Shown here piece by piece: positions 1 to 8,130 of a stretch of 64,000 nucleotides of DNA. Under the pieces are notes generated by a model that made no database searches, had not been told where the DNA came from, and saw nothing but the letters and a program-made list of their open reading frames with translations. The translations under genes and the position numbers were made by a program. Origin of the DNA: Bradyrhizobium sp. JYMT SZCCT0428 (GTDB lineage: Bacteria; Pseudomonadota; Alphaproteobacteria; Rhizobiales; Xanthobacteraceae); the NCBI RefSeq assembly GCF_018131075.1, contig NZ_JAFCLS010000025.1, positions 60,967-124,966 on the forward strand. Reading direction: 5' to 3'. Numbering within the stretch: the stretch's first letter is position 1; the number at the start of each line of letters is the position of its first letter.

Positions 1-977
1 TCAGGGCCGCCAGCAATGCGCCGGTCGATTTGCGCCAGGCGATGCAGCGGATGACGCTCGAGATTGCCGGACGCACGATGTTTTCCTTCGGTATGGACCG
101 TCACGGCGCCGCCTTGCGCAATTTCGTGACCGAGTATGGCGAGCGGCTGGCGTCGCCGCATTTTCTCGACATGCTGCTGCCGCCGCGCTGGCCAAGCCCG
201 CAGGATTTCGCGCGCGCCCGCTTCCGCAAGCGCTGGACGGCCTTTGTCGGCATGCTGATGGAAGAGCGCCGCGCCGCCGGCAAGACCGAAGGCGCCCCGC
301 CGCGCGATCTGTTCGACCTGATGGGCGCGGCGCGCGATCCCGAAACCGGCGAGGCCTTCACCGACGAACAGCTCGGCGATGAAGTCGCAACCATGATTCT
401 CGCCGGCCACGAGACGACTGCCACCGCGCTGTTCTGGTCGCTCTATCTTCTGGCGCTCGACCCCACGACCCAGGAGCAGGTTGCGGCCGAGGTACAGGGC
501 GCGAGCGTCAATGGCGAGCTCGCCACCGTAAACGGGGCGGTTGACATCGAACGCTTGACATTCACCCGCGCGGTGGTCGACGAGACCATGCGGCTTTACC
601 CGCCCGCTTTCCTGATCATTCGCGCGGCAGCCGGGCCGGATACGATCGGCGGCATGCCGGTGAAGAAAAACGATGTCGTACTGATCGCGCCATGGCTGCT
701 GCACCGGCATGAAAAACTGTGGCGTGATCCGAACGCGTTCGTGCCCTCGCGGTTCATGACGGGGACGCCGCCCGATCGCTTCGCTTATCTGCCGTTCGGC
801 GTCGGCGCGCGCGTCTGCATCGGCGCGCATTTCGCGCTGGTGGAGGCGGTGCTGGCGCTGGCCAAGATGATCGGCGCGTTCCGTGTCAGCATGGTCGACA
901 AGGCGCCGGTAATGCCGGTCGGCGTGGTGACGACCCAGCCGGACCGCTCACCGCTGTTTGCCATCGTGCCGCGGTGA
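1..977 (+). CDS. Cytochrome P450 (5' end outside window)
   Basis: Heme-thiolate monooxygenase; the substrate cannot be told from sequence. The reading frame is open from base 3, so the N-terminus lies upstream of the window. Visible P450 marks, in order: I-helix oxygen-binding motif AGHETTA (about 402-422), K-helix ExxR as ETMR (about 582-593), and the heme loop FGVGARVCIG with the axial cysteine codon at 816-818. About 325 residues are present, against roughly 400-470 for a complete bacterial P450. It looks soluble, with no membrane segment in the visible part. No redox partner gene is visible in the window. The family call is secure, the subfamily unknown. Confidence 0.93.
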   Translation, partial: RAASNAPVDLRQAMQRMTLEIAGRTMFSFGMDRHGAALRNFVTEYGERLASPHFLDMLLPPRWPSPQDFARARFRKRWTAFVGMLMEERRAAGKTEGAPPRDLFDLMGAARDPETGEAFTDEQLGDEVATMILAGHETTATALFWSLYLLALDPTTQEQVAAEVQGASVNGELATVNGAVDIERLTFTRAVVDETMRLYPPAFLIIRAAAGPDTIGGMPVKKNDVVLIAPWLLHRHEKLWRDPNAFVPSRFMTGTPPDRFAYLPFGVGARVCIGAHFALVEAVLALAKMIGAFRVSMVDKAPVMPVGVVTTQPDRSPLFAIVPR

Positions 978-1034
978 TGCGCATGGCGCATTGCCTGGCT
1001 TGGAGGCCCGCCCAATCTGCTCTAGGCTGCGATC

Positions 1035-2447
1035 ATGAGTGACGTCAAAGCGCAATTTTCCATGCTCAATCAGACCGCCGATCCCGCGGTGGCCGATGCG
1101 ATCCGGCTTGCGGTCGAGAACGGCCAGGATCATGAGCTCAACCGTATCAACGTGCTGGATTTTGCGAAACGCACCGGGCTGGACGAAGAGCGGGTGATTT
1201 CGGGCTTTCTGCACGCGTCGCGGCTTGGATTGTTCGACCTGACCTGGAACGTGTTGTGTCCCGGTTGCGGCGGCGTGCTCGGCGCCCACAGTACGCTGAA
1301 ATCGCTCAGTCCGGACGACTACCATTGCGGTCTTTGCGCCTGCGGTTACGAGGCCTCGGTCGACGAGCAGGTCGAGGTGGCATTTACCGTCAGCCCGCGC
1401 GTTCGGCGCATCGCCGCGCATGATCCCAATACGCTGCCGGTCTGGGAATACTACAAGCAGATGTTCTGGAGTTCGGGCATCGATTTCGACGCGGCTGATA
1501 TCGCGACGCTGGCCGACGAGGTGACGCTGGATACGCTTGAACTGCCGGCGGGCGAGAAGGCGGTGCTGTCGCTGCAATTGCCGAAAGAATTCATCATCGT
1601 GTTCGAACCGGTGACGCATTCGGCTGAGTTCATCGACGTTCAGGGCGAGCCGACCAAGGAACGCCAGCAACTGTCGCTGGTCTACAACAAGACCCCGACG
1701 CCGACGGGCGGAACCAGGATCCTGCGTCCGGGACCGCTGCGATTGTCGCTCGACAATCAGGCCGATGTGCGGACGTTGCCTACGGTCTTTATCGCTGGCG
1801 ATGTGATGCATCACCTGATCGGCAAGCGGAAGCCGTTTCTCACGGCCAAGCGGATGCTGTCGAACCAGACCTTCCGCGACGTGTTCAAGGCCGACAATCT
1901 CAGCGTCGATCAACGCCTCAAGATCACGTCGCTGACCTTCCTGTTCACCGATCTGAAAGGATCGACTGCTCTGTACGAGCGGGTCGGCGATCTCGCCGCG
2001 TTCGACCTGGTGCGCGCGCATTTCCATGCGCTGCTGGAAATCATCTCGTCGGAAAAGGGCGCCGTCGTCAAAACGATTGGCGATGCCGTGATGGCGACGT
2101 TCATCAAGCCCGAACATGCGATCGTTGCGGGCTTGCGCATGCGCTCCGCGATGGACGCCCTCAATGCTGCGCGCGGCACCGAGGACCTCGTCGTCAAGAT
2201 CGGCATTCACGAGGGCCCGTGTCTTGCCGTCATGCTCAACGAGCGGCAGGACTATTTCGGCCAGACCGTGAATATCGCCGCCCGTGTGCAGAGCCTGTCG
2301 ACTTCGCAGGAAATGCACATCACCGGTCCGGTGATCGAGTCGCCTGCGGTTGCTGGCATCCTCGAGAGGGAAGCGATCAAGCCGATCCAGAAACAGGCGG
2401 CGCTGCGCGGCATCGCCGACAAGATCGTGGTGTACGAAATACCGTAG
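1035..2447 (+). CDS. Adenylate/guanylate cyclase with N-terminal zinc-ribbon (DUF5939-like) domain
   Basis: A 470-residue cytoplasmic protein predicted to make cAMP (possibly cGMP). The N-terminal ~290 residues resemble the DUF5939-type region found before class III cyclase domains. They contain a zinc-ribbon-like set of cysteines: CPGC at C75/C78, and C98, C101 and C103. The C-terminal class III catalytic domain has FTDLKGST (residues 304-311, metal-binding Asp306), GDAVMATF, and NIAARVQ near the transition-state Asn/Arg positions. There is no transmembrane segment, so regulation is probably by an intracellular ligand or metal. The ATG at 1035 is 57 bases after the P450 stop. It could be co-transcribed with the P450, but this is not shown. 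Family certain, nucleotide specificity unproven. Confidence 0.9.
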   Translation: MSDVKAQFSMLNQTADPAVADAIRLAVENGQDHELNRINVLDFAKRTGLDEERVISGFLHASRLGLFDLTWNVLCPGCGGVLGAHSTLKSLSPDDYHCGLCACGYEASVDEQVEVAFTVSPRVRRIAAHDPNTLPVWEYYKQMFWSSGIDFDAADIATLADEVTLDTLELPAGEKAVLSLQLPKEFIIVFEPVTHSAEFIDVQGEPTKERQQLSLVYNKTPTPTGGTRILRPGPLRLSLDNQADVRTLPTVFIAGDVMHHLIGKRKPFLTAKRMLSNQTFRDVFKADNLSVDQRLKITSLTFLFTDLKGSTALYERVGDLAAFDLVRAHFHALLEIISSEKGAVVKTIGDAVMATFIKPEHAIVAGLRMRSAMDALNAARGTEDLVVKIGIHEGPCLAVMLNERQDYFGQTVNIAARVQSLSTSQEMHITGPVIESPAVAGILEREAIKPIQKQAALRGIADKIVVYEIP

Positions 2448-2456
2448 GACAGGTTC

Positions 2457-2533
2457 CGTCGTTGCGAGCGAAGCGAAGCAATCCATTCCTCCGCTCGCAC
2501 CGCTATGGGTTGCTTCGCTTCGCTCGCAATGAC
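2457..2533. repeat. Palindromic intergenic repeat, family A copy 1
   Basis: Imperfect inverted repeat with arms GTTGCGAGCGAAGCGAAGCA and the mirror TGCTTCGCTTCGCTCGCAAT, separated by about 30 bases. It lies just after the cyclase stop. The same arms occur at about 15.6, 33.7 and 57.1 kb. It resembles the REP/RPE-like palindromes scattered in Bradyrhizobium-type genomes. Confidence 0.85.
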
Positions 2534-2650
2534 GCCGTAGGGGCAATAGATTGCCTAAACGTAATGCTTCCCCGGCTGCTCCCGCGCATTGCACAGCCTG
2601 ATTTTCCACGCCATATAACCGCTACCAATCTTCGTTCCACAGAGGTGTCG

Positions 2651-3178
2651 ATGCTCGACGGACTTCGCCAATTCATCGCCGACATTGTCTCCCCCGATGC
2701 GAATCAGGATCGGGCGTTCGACGATACCGGGTATCTTCTGGCGGCGACGGCGCTGCTGGTTCACGTCGTCTCGCTCGACGGCGAGCCGACGGCGCTGGAG
2801 AAGCGCAAATTGCACAGCCTGATCGAGAGCCGCTTTGAGCTCGATCCGGGCACCGCGGACCGATTGATCGCCTCGGCGACGCGGGTCGAAGGCGACGCGG
2901 TCGATCTCTATCATTTCACCAGCGTCATCATGCGCAGCGTGAATGAGGAGGGCAGGCTCCGCATCGTCGAGATGATGTGGGAAATGGTCTATGCCGACGG
3001 TGATGTCACCGAGTTCGAGGATAACGTGCTCTGGCGCGCCGCAGATCTCCTGGGCGTCTCGTCGCGCGACCGGATCGATCTCAAGCACCGTGTCGCGGAG
3101 CGGCAAGGAAATTCTGAGGGCAAGTCTGAAGGCAAGCCCCTCGCGGGCGCGTCGAAGGCGGCCGACGCGACGACGTAA
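2651..3178 (+). CDS. TerB-family (tellurite-resistance-like) protein
   Basis: A 175-residue acidic, all-helical, soluble protein of the TerB/DUF533-like superfamily. The core has the repeated pattern of an acidic loop after a helix (VVSLDGEPTALEKRKL and later VYADGDVTEFEDNVL), typical of TerB domains thought to bind metal. The last ~30 residues are a low-complexity Gly/Lys/Ser/Ala tail. I chose the ATG at 2651 because AGAGG (2641-2645) sits at good ribosome-binding distance and homology begins there. The frame stays open upstream, but through repeat sequence. The function of stand-alone chromosomal TerB proteins is unknown; no other ter genes are nearby, so tellurite resistance should not be assumed. 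Confidence 0.82.
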   Translation: MLDGLRQFIADIVSPDANQDRAFDDTGYLLAATALLVHVVSLDGEPTALEKRKLHSLIESRFELDPGTADRLIASATRVEGDAVDLYHFTSVIMRSVNEEGRLRIVEMMWEMVYADGDVTEFEDNVLWRAADLLGVSSRDRIDLKHRVAERQGNSEGKSEGKPLAGASKAADATT

Positions 3179-3393
3179 GCGGTGCGCCTGGTCGCAGATG
3201 ACGAAACTTTAATGTGGAGCGCGGCCCGCCATCCCGGCGTGCGATAGGCCCTGAAAATACTGGACTTCGATTCAGTAGGCGCGTGCCTTTGCATGGCGAT
3301 ATGCTTGCGGGGTGGCTTGCGTCACACCACAAGCCTATGCTCTCGTTCTTCCGTTGGGCGGCATTTCCGTAATTCATTTAAGAGCATTCCATC

Positions 3394-4173
3394 GTGACTG
3401 AGCGTGTGGCGCTGATTACCGGTGCATCGGCGGGCATAGGCACCGAACTGGCGCGCGTGTTTGCTTCCAGGGGTCATCGTGTGGCGCTGGTGGCGCGGCG
3501 CGCGGACCGGCTGACGGCGTTGGCAGCTGAGATCACGGCGGCCGGCGGTGCTGCGCCGATCGTGATTCCCTGCGATCTCACCCAAACGGGGGCAACCGAC
3601 CAGATTGCCGACGCACTGACGGCGGCCGGCGTCGAAGTGGAATATGTCGTCAACAATGCGGGCTTCGGCGTGTTCGGCAAGGCGATCCAGCGCGATCGCG
3701 CCGATCAGCTCGACATGATCACGGTCAATATCCGTGCGCTGACGGATCTGTCGCTGCGGTTTGCCGATCAGCTGATCCGCCATCGCGGCGGGCTGCTCAA
3801 CATGGGCTCGGTCGCGGGTTTTCTGCCGGGCCCGGGCATGGCGGTCTATTACGCATCCAAGGCCTATGTATTGTCCTTCACCGAAGCGATGCGGGCGGAA
3901 CTGGGACCGCGCGGCGTGCGCGTGACCGTGGTGTGTCCCGGCCCGGTGCCGTCGGAGTTCCAGGCCCGCGCCGGCTTCGCGCCCGGATTTGATTCGGTGA
4001 TCCTCAACGTCCTGCCCGCCGATGTCGCCAAGCAGGCCTATGACGGGCTGATGGCCAACAAGCGCGCGGTGTTGCCCGGGCTTGGCATCAAGATCGTGCC
4101 GTTCCTGCTCCGGTTCTTCCCGCGCTCGTTCATCCTGGGGGCGGTCGGCCGTTTCCAGCTGCGCAAGCGCTGA
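3394..4173 (+). CDS. Short-chain dehydrogenase/reductase (classical SDR)
   Basis: A 259-residue NAD(P)-dependent oxidoreductase. The Rossmann motif TGASAGIG is at residues 9-16, NNAG follows the fourth strand, and the catalytic segment has Ser (GSVAG) and YYASK with the Tyr-x-x-x-Lys pair. The basic residues after strand 2 (ARRADR) suggest NADPH preference, which is inference. The C-terminal ~40 residues contain a hydrophobic stretch (IKIVPFLLRFFPRSFILG), as in DltE/YqjQ-like SDRs that lie near membranes. It starts with GTG at 3394. The substrate is unknown. Confidence 0.88.
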   Translation: MTERVALITGASAGIGTELARVFASRGHRVALVARRADRLTALAAEITAAGGAAPIVIPCDLTQTGATDQIADALTAAGVEVEYVVNNAGFGVFGKAIQRDRADQLDMITVNIRALTDLSLRFADQLIRHRGGLLNMGSVAGFLPGPGMAVYYASKAYVLSFTEAMRAELGPRGVRVTVVCPGPVPSEFQARAGFAPGFDSVILNVLPADVAKQAYDGLMANKRAVLPGLGIKIVPFLLRFFPRSFILGAVGRFQLRKR

Positions 4174-4222
4174 AATGGCGGCGTGATACGCCTCACAGAC
4201 GCTCTGGCCCGCGATTTGCTTA

Positions 4223-4242
4223 CAGATATTTGCAAATATCTG
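4223..4242. promoter_or_regulatory. Perfect 20-bp AT-rich palindrome, candidate operator
   Basis: CAGATATTTG followed directly by its exact mirror CAAATATCTG, with no spacer. It stands out against the GC-rich surroundings. It lies 49 bases after the SDR stop and 74 bases before the glutamine amidotransferase start, where the local sequence is also AT-rich. The shape fits a dimeric regulator site. There is no T-run to make it a terminator. The cognate regulator is unknown. Confidence 0.5.
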
Positions 4243-4316
4243 CAGGCCCCGCATGAACTCACCTGAAATTAAGACTCACTTAGGTATGGTTTTGGTTTGA
4301 GGCCCTGAGCACGTCG

Positions 4317-5123
4317 ATGTCGTTCCGGTCGCGAAAAAATGGCGAAAACGTCCTGCCCTTTCCGGGGCGAAGGGCGCTGGCTGCCGCACCGGAAACCCTG
4401 CTGCCACCTCTGCTGCCCGTCCTGATCGTCCTACACCAAGAGAGTTCGACGCCGGGCCGGGTCGGCAACGCGCTGCGTGCGCTGGGGCATACCCTCGACA
4501 TTCGCCGCCCGAGGTTCGGCGATCCCCTGCCGGCGACGCTGGATCTGCATGCCGGCGCGGTGATCTTCGGCGGCCCGATGAGCGCCAATGACAGCGACGA
4601 ATATGTGCGCCGGGAGATCGACTGGATCGAAATTGCCCTGCGCGAGCAGCGGCCGTTCCTCGGCGTCTGCCTCGGCGCCCAGATGCTCGCCAAACAATTG
4701 GGCGCGCCGGTAGCGCCCCATCCGCAAGGCCGTACCCAGATCGGCTACTACCCGATCCGCCCGACGCAAGCCGGCCAGGCGGTCTGCCCGAACTGGCCGG
4801 ATCAGGTTTACCACTGGCACCGCGAGGGGTTCGCGCTGCCGGCCGGCGCCGAATTGCTGGCGGAGGGTGACGACTTTCCGGTGCAGGCATTCCAGTCCGG
4901 CCATGCCTTCGGCTTCCAGTTTCATCCCGACGTGACCTACGCGATGATGCATCGCTGGACCACGCGCTGCGAGACAATGGATTTGCCGGGTGCGCGGGCG
5001 CCGCATTCGCACTTCGCCGATCGTGCGGTGCATGACGTCGCCGAGCGCGCGTGGCTGCAGCAATTCATCGCCGGCTGGCTCAAGCGCATGCCGATGTCGA
5101 TCATGTCGGAAGCGGCCGAATAG
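4317..5123 (+). CDS. Class I glutamine amidotransferase-domain protein
   Basis: A 268-residue stand-alone GATase1 protein. The nucleophile elbow GVCLGAQ and the FQFHPD motif give the Cys and His of the triad. The residue two after the His is Asp, where GMP-synthetase-type enzymes have Glu (HPE). Upstream FGGPMSAND resembles the GGP strand/loop of GMP-synthase-like amidotransferases of the YfeJ/GuaA-like type. The first ~35 residues are basic and Pro/Ala-rich without homology, so an internal start is possible, but ATG 4317 is the first good one. The ammonia acceptor partner is not visible. It may hydrolyse gamma-glutamyl compounds. Confidence 0.85.
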   Translation: MSFRSRKNGENVLPFPGRRALAAAPETLLPPLLPVLIVLHQESSTPGRVGNALRALGHTLDIRRPRFGDPLPATLDLHAGAVIFGGPMSANDSDEYVRREIDWIEIALREQRPFLGVCLGAQMLAKQLGAPVAPHPQGRTQIGYYPIRPTQAGQAVCPNWPDQVYHWHREGFALPAGAELLAEGDDFPVQAFQSGHAFGFQFHPDVTYAMMHRWTTRCETMDLPGARAPHSHFADRAVHDVAERAWLQQFIAGWLKRMPMSIMSEAAE

Positions 5124-5252
5124 CCGCCACGCGGAATTTCCTCGCGCCTTCACGCGCCTTTCAAAACCATCAGATGTGCTAGTCTGTCCGCATGGCGTGG
5201 CCGAAAGGCGCGCGCGCGAAATTCAACAACAGAAAACAACGGGGAGATCGCG

Positions 5253-6062
5253 GTGACCTACCAACACATTCTATACGAAGTGAGCGACAAGGTCGCGACC
5301 ATCACGCTCAACCGGCCGGACCGCATGAACGCGTGGACCGCGATCATGGAGCGCGACGTGCGCCATGCGATGGAAACCGCTGCTGCCGATGACAATGTGC
5401 GCGTCATTGTGCTGACAGGCGCGGGCCGCGCGTTCTGCGCCGGCGCCGATATGGAAGGGCTGAAGGGGATCGATCCCAACGAAATCAGGCGCGGCGAGAA
5501 CACGCCGTTCGACATGAACCGGCGCGCCGACTGGCAGACGCGCTACGCTTATTATCCGGCGATTCCAAAACCCGTGATCGGCATGCTGAACGGCGCCACC
5601 GCCGGCATCGGCCTCGTGCATGCGCTGTATTGCGATCTGCGCTTTGCCGCGGACAACACCGTGTTCACGACCGCGTTCTCGCGCCGCGGGCTGATCGCCG
5701 AGCACGGCATCAGCTGGATGCTGCCGCGAATCGTCGGCCACGCCAACGCGCTCGATCTGCTGATGTCCTCGCGCCGCGTCTCCAGCGAGGAGGCGCTGCG
5801 CATCGGCCTCGTCAACCGGCTCTATGCGCCGGATCAATTGCGCGAGCAGACCTACGCCTATGCCCGCGACCTCGCCGATTTCGTCTCGCCCAGCGCGATC
5901 TCGGTGATCAAGCGCCAGCTCTACGACGTGCCGTTCCAGACGCTGGCCGAGGCCACCATCGACGCCAACCGGGAAATGCAGATCGCGCTCAAGGGCAGCG
6001 ATTTTAAGGAGGGTGTGGCGAGTTTCATGGAGAAGCGGCCGCCGCGGTTTACGGGGAAGTGA
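5253..6062 (+). CDS. Enoyl-CoA hydratase/isomerase family protein
   Basis: A 269-residue crotonase-fold enzyme acting on acyl-CoA thioesters. The oxyanion-hole segments are AFCAGADM and the NGATAGIGLVHALYCDLRFA region. The acid/base region RGLIAEHGISWMLPRIVG keeps a Glu at the usual catalytic position. The start is GTG at 5253, preceded by GGGGAG (5241-5246). Upstream and downstream genes are separate units, so it is probably monocistronic. It is likely a fatty-acid or aromatic-acid beta-oxidation enzyme; the exact substrate is open. Confidence 0.9.
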   Translation: MTYQHILYEVSDKVATITLNRPDRMNAWTAIMERDVRHAMETAAADDNVRVIVLTGAGRAFCAGADMEGLKGIDPNEIRRGENTPFDMNRRADWQTRYAYYPAIPKPVIGMLNGATAGIGLVHALYCDLRFAADNTVFTTAFSRRGLIAEHGISWMLPRIVGHANALDLLMSSRRVSSEEALRIGLVNRLYAPDQLREQTYAYARDLADFVSPSAISVIKRQLYDVPFQTLAEATIDANREMQIALKGSDFKEGVASFMEKRPPRFTGK

Positions 6063-6117
6063 GGGGGTTGTGTGCTTGTGGAACCAGCCCGCCGTCGCCC
6101 TTCGGGCTATGGCGCGG

Positions 6118-6191
6118 CAGCCTTCGCTAGCTTCGCTACGAGAGGGCACGGCAGGGCTTGCCGAGCCGTAGCTTGCGAAGCAAGCGAAGGC

Positions 6192-6193
<2 letters not shown>
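6118..6193. repeat. Long imperfect palindrome abutting the tRNA 3' end
   Basis: The left arm CAGCCTTCGCTAGCTTCGCT (6118-6137, continuing ACG) pairs with the right arm at 6167-6193, which has four extra bases. A smaller inner stem lies between them (GGCAGGGCTTGCC). The right arm ends inside the last two bases of the tRNA-Ala gene. It could act as the 3' transcript structure or terminator for the tRNA, or be a REP-like insertion at the tRNA end. Confidence 0.7.
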
Positions 6194-6267
<74 letters not shown>

Positions 6268-6313
6268 ATCGCGGCCGCCCAAACTGAGAACAGGCGACCG
6301 ACAATCGTCGCCA

Positions 6314-6341
6314 TTTACAATCCGGCCCAAGGTCAAGTCAA
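6314..6341 (-). promoter_or_regulatory. Candidate promoter of tRNA-Ala
   Basis: On the minus strand, TTGACT (6341-6336) and TGTAAA (6319-6314) are 16 bases apart. The second box ends 46 bases before the tRNA 5' end. The -35 is close to consensus and the -10 is weaker. An overlapping TTGACC makes the exact -35 ambiguous. Confidence 0.4.
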
Positions 6342-6449
6342 GAACGGTTAAAGCGCCGATTCCGGGGTCTTTTTGATGGGAACTTCCCTTGTTTGCGGGG
6401 GGATGAACCGATATCTAGCAGGTTACCCCACCTGCGAGCCCCCTCCATC

Positions 6450-6740
6450 ATGCGCGCTGTCCTCGACATCATCTCCATCGTCCTCGACCTCTATATCTGG
6501 CTCTTGATCGCCTCCGCCATCCTGTCCTGGCTGATCGCCTTCAATGTCGTGAATACGCGCAACCAGTTCGTCGCGGCCGTGGCCGAATTCCTTTACCGGA
6601 TCACCGAGCCGGTGCTGGCGCCGATACGTCGGATGTTGCCCAGTCTGGGCGGCCTCGATATCTCGCCGATTATCCTGATCCTGATCATCATGTTCATCCA
6701 GCGGGTGATCGCCTACTACATCTATCCCAACGTGATCTGA
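6450..6740 (+). CDS. YggT family membrane protein
   Basis: A 96-residue integral membrane protein of the YggT family (CcmB/osmotic-shock-linked family; biochemical role unsettled). Two hydrophobic segments: residues ~4-28 and ~65-88. Between them is the conserved region NQFVAAVAEFLYRITEPVLAPIRRMLPSLGGLDISP, whose TEPxLxPIRR(x)LPxxGGxDxSP pattern is diagnostic. I chose the ATG at 6450 because the family N-terminus aligns there; upstream codons add an unlikely charged leader. It is the first gene of a compact yggT-yggU-folD set (20 bases, then 1 base between genes), probably one transcript. Confidence 0.93.
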   Translation: MRAVLDIISIVLDLYIWLLIASAILSWLIAFNVVNTRNQFVAAVAEFLYRITEPVLAPIRRMLPSLGGLDISPIILILIIMFIQRVIAYYIYPNVI

Positions 6741-6759
6741 TCGAGGGCGCCGCGAATTG

Positions 6760-7089
6760 ATGGATCCTTGGCGTTATTCCACCGAGGGCATCAGTGTGGC
6801 GCTGCGGGTCACGCCGCGCGGCGGCCGCGACGACATCGACGGGATTGAGACGCTCGCCAACGGGCGTTCCGTGGTCAAGATTCGCGTTCGCGCCATCGCC
6901 GAGGGCGGCGAGGCCAACCGCGCGGTCACCGAGTTGATGGCGAAGGTGCTTGGCGTGCCCAAGGCCAGGGTGAAAATCCTGTCGGGCGCGACATCGCGCC
7001 TCAAGCAGGTTGCCGTCGACGGCGACCCCAAATCACTGGGCGACACCTTGCGCAAACTGACCGCAGTCAAACCGGATACGAAGGATTGA
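6760..7089 (+). CDS. DUF167 (YggU) family protein
   Basis: A 109-residue small soluble protein of the DUF167/YggU family, function unknown. Family marks are the LRVTPRGGRDDIDGIE start, the VKIRVRAIAEGGEANRAVTELMAKVLGVPKARVKILSGATSRLKQVAV core, and a basic patch that could bind nucleic acid (inference). ATG 6760 is preferred over the TTG one codon upstream. Linkage to yggT is conserved in many proteobacteria, which supports the assignment of both. The stop is one base before folD. Confidence 0.92.
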   Translation: MDPWRYSTEGISVALRVTPRGGRDDIDGIETLANGRSVVKIRVRAIAEGGEANRAVTELMAKVLGVPKARVKILSGATSRLKQVAVDGDPKSLGDTLRKLTAVKPDTKD

Positions 7090-7090
7090 G

Positions 7091-7975
7091 ATGACCGCCC
7101 GCATCATCGATGGAAAGATCATTGCAGCTGAGCTCCGCGGCCGCGTTGCCGGCGAGGTCGCGCGGATCAAGGCCGCGCATCAGATAATTCCGGGGCTCGC
7201 GGTGGTGCTGGTCGGCAGCGACCCGGCGAGCCAGGTCTATGTCCGCAGCAAGCACAAGCAGACCCAGGAAGCCGGCATGGCATCGTTCGAGCACGTGCTG
7301 CCCGAAGACGTCGCGCAGGCGGACTTGCTGGCGCTGATCGCGCAACTCAATCGCGATCCCGCCGTGCACGGCATCCTGGTGCAACTGCCGCTGCCGAAAT
7401 CGCTGCATACCGAAACCGTCATCAATGCGATCGATCCCGCCAAGGATGTCGACGGGCTGCATCCGAACAATGCGGGGCGCCTCGCCGGCGGCTTTGCCGC
7501 GCTGTCGCCGTGCACGCCGCTCGGCTGCATTATTCTCACCAAGAGCGTGCATGCCTCGCTCGAAGGCATGAACGCCATCGTGATCGGCCGCTCCAACCTG
7601 GTCGGCCGTCCCCTGGTGCAACTGCTGCTCAACGAAAACGCGACCGTGACGATCGCGCATTCGCGCTCGCGCGATCTGGCGCAATTATGCGCCCGCGCCG
7701 ATCTGGTCTATGCGGCCGTCGGCAAGCCGGAACTGGTGCGCGGCGACTGGATCAAGCCAGGCGCTACCGTGATCGATGTCGGCATCAACCGCCTGCCGGC
7801 CGCCGACGGCAAGACGCGCCTGGTCGGCGACGTCGCCTATGCCGAAGCGCTCAACGTCGCCGGTGCGATCACGCCGGTGCCGGGCGGCGTCGGGCAAATG
7901 ACGGTGGCGTGTCTGCTGGTGAACACGCTGCGCGCGGCGTGTGCGATTCACGGGCTGCCGAAGCCGGCGGTGTGA
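7091..7975 (+). CDS. folD: Bifunctional methylenetetrahydrofolate dehydrogenase/cyclohydrolase FolD
   Basis: A 294-residue cytosolic enzyme that interconverts 5,10-methylene-, methenyl- and 10-formyl-tetrahydrofolate with NADP(H), supplying one-carbon units. Tyr50 and Lys54 (YVRSK) occupy the positions of the E. coli catalytic Tyr and Lys. VQLPLP and DVDGLHPNNAGRL line the substrate site, GRSNLVGRPLVQLL is the Rossmann motif, and the C-terminal signature reads PVPGGVGQMT (Gln where most family members have Pro). It is the last gene of the yggT-yggU-folD cluster. The repeat immediately downstream probably ends transcription. The length is normal. Confidence 0.97.
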   Translation: MTARIIDGKIIAAELRGRVAGEVARIKAAHQIIPGLAVVLVGSDPASQVYVRSKHKQTQEAGMASFEHVLPEDVAQADLLALIAQLNRDPAVHGILVQLPLPKSLHTETVINAIDPAKDVDGLHPNNAGRLAGGFAALSPCTPLGCIILTKSVHASLEGMNAIVIGRSNLVGRPLVQLLLNENATVTIAHSRSRDLAQLCARADLVYAAVGKPELVRGDWIKPGATVIDVGINRLPAADGKTRLVGDVAYAEALNVAGAITPVPGGVGQMTVACLLVNTLRAACAIHGLPKPAV

Positions 7976-7980
7976 GTTCT

Positions 7981-8112
7981 CCCTCGCCCCGCTCTTGCGG
8001 GGAGAGGGTTGGGGTGAGGGGCTCTCACCGCGAATGCTCGTGCCAATTGATACCTGTACCCCCTCACCCGATTGCTTCGCAATCCGACCTCTCCCCGCAA
8101 GCGGGGCGAGGT
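7981..8112. repeat. Palindromic intergenic repeat, family C
   Basis: Two hairpin-forming halves, CTCGCCCCGC...GCGGGGAGAGG and CCTCTCCCCGC...GCGGGGCGAGG, enclose GGGTGAGGGG and its mirror CCCCTCACCC, with about 50 unrelated bases in the centre. It sits between convergent folD and the M20 peptidase and may serve both as transcription end. It is typical of Rhizobiales palindromic elements; only one copy is in this window. Confidence 0.8.
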
Positions 8113-8130
8113 TAAGAAACGGAGCGCCCG

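Noticed and set aside
2651..3178. Tellurite-resistance operon
   Set aside because: Only a TerB-like protein is present, with no terZACDE genes nearby.
3295..3345. Inverted repeat GGCTTG...CAAGCC as a terminator
   Set aside because: The six-base stem has no T-run, and it lies far from the TerB stop and close to the next gene.
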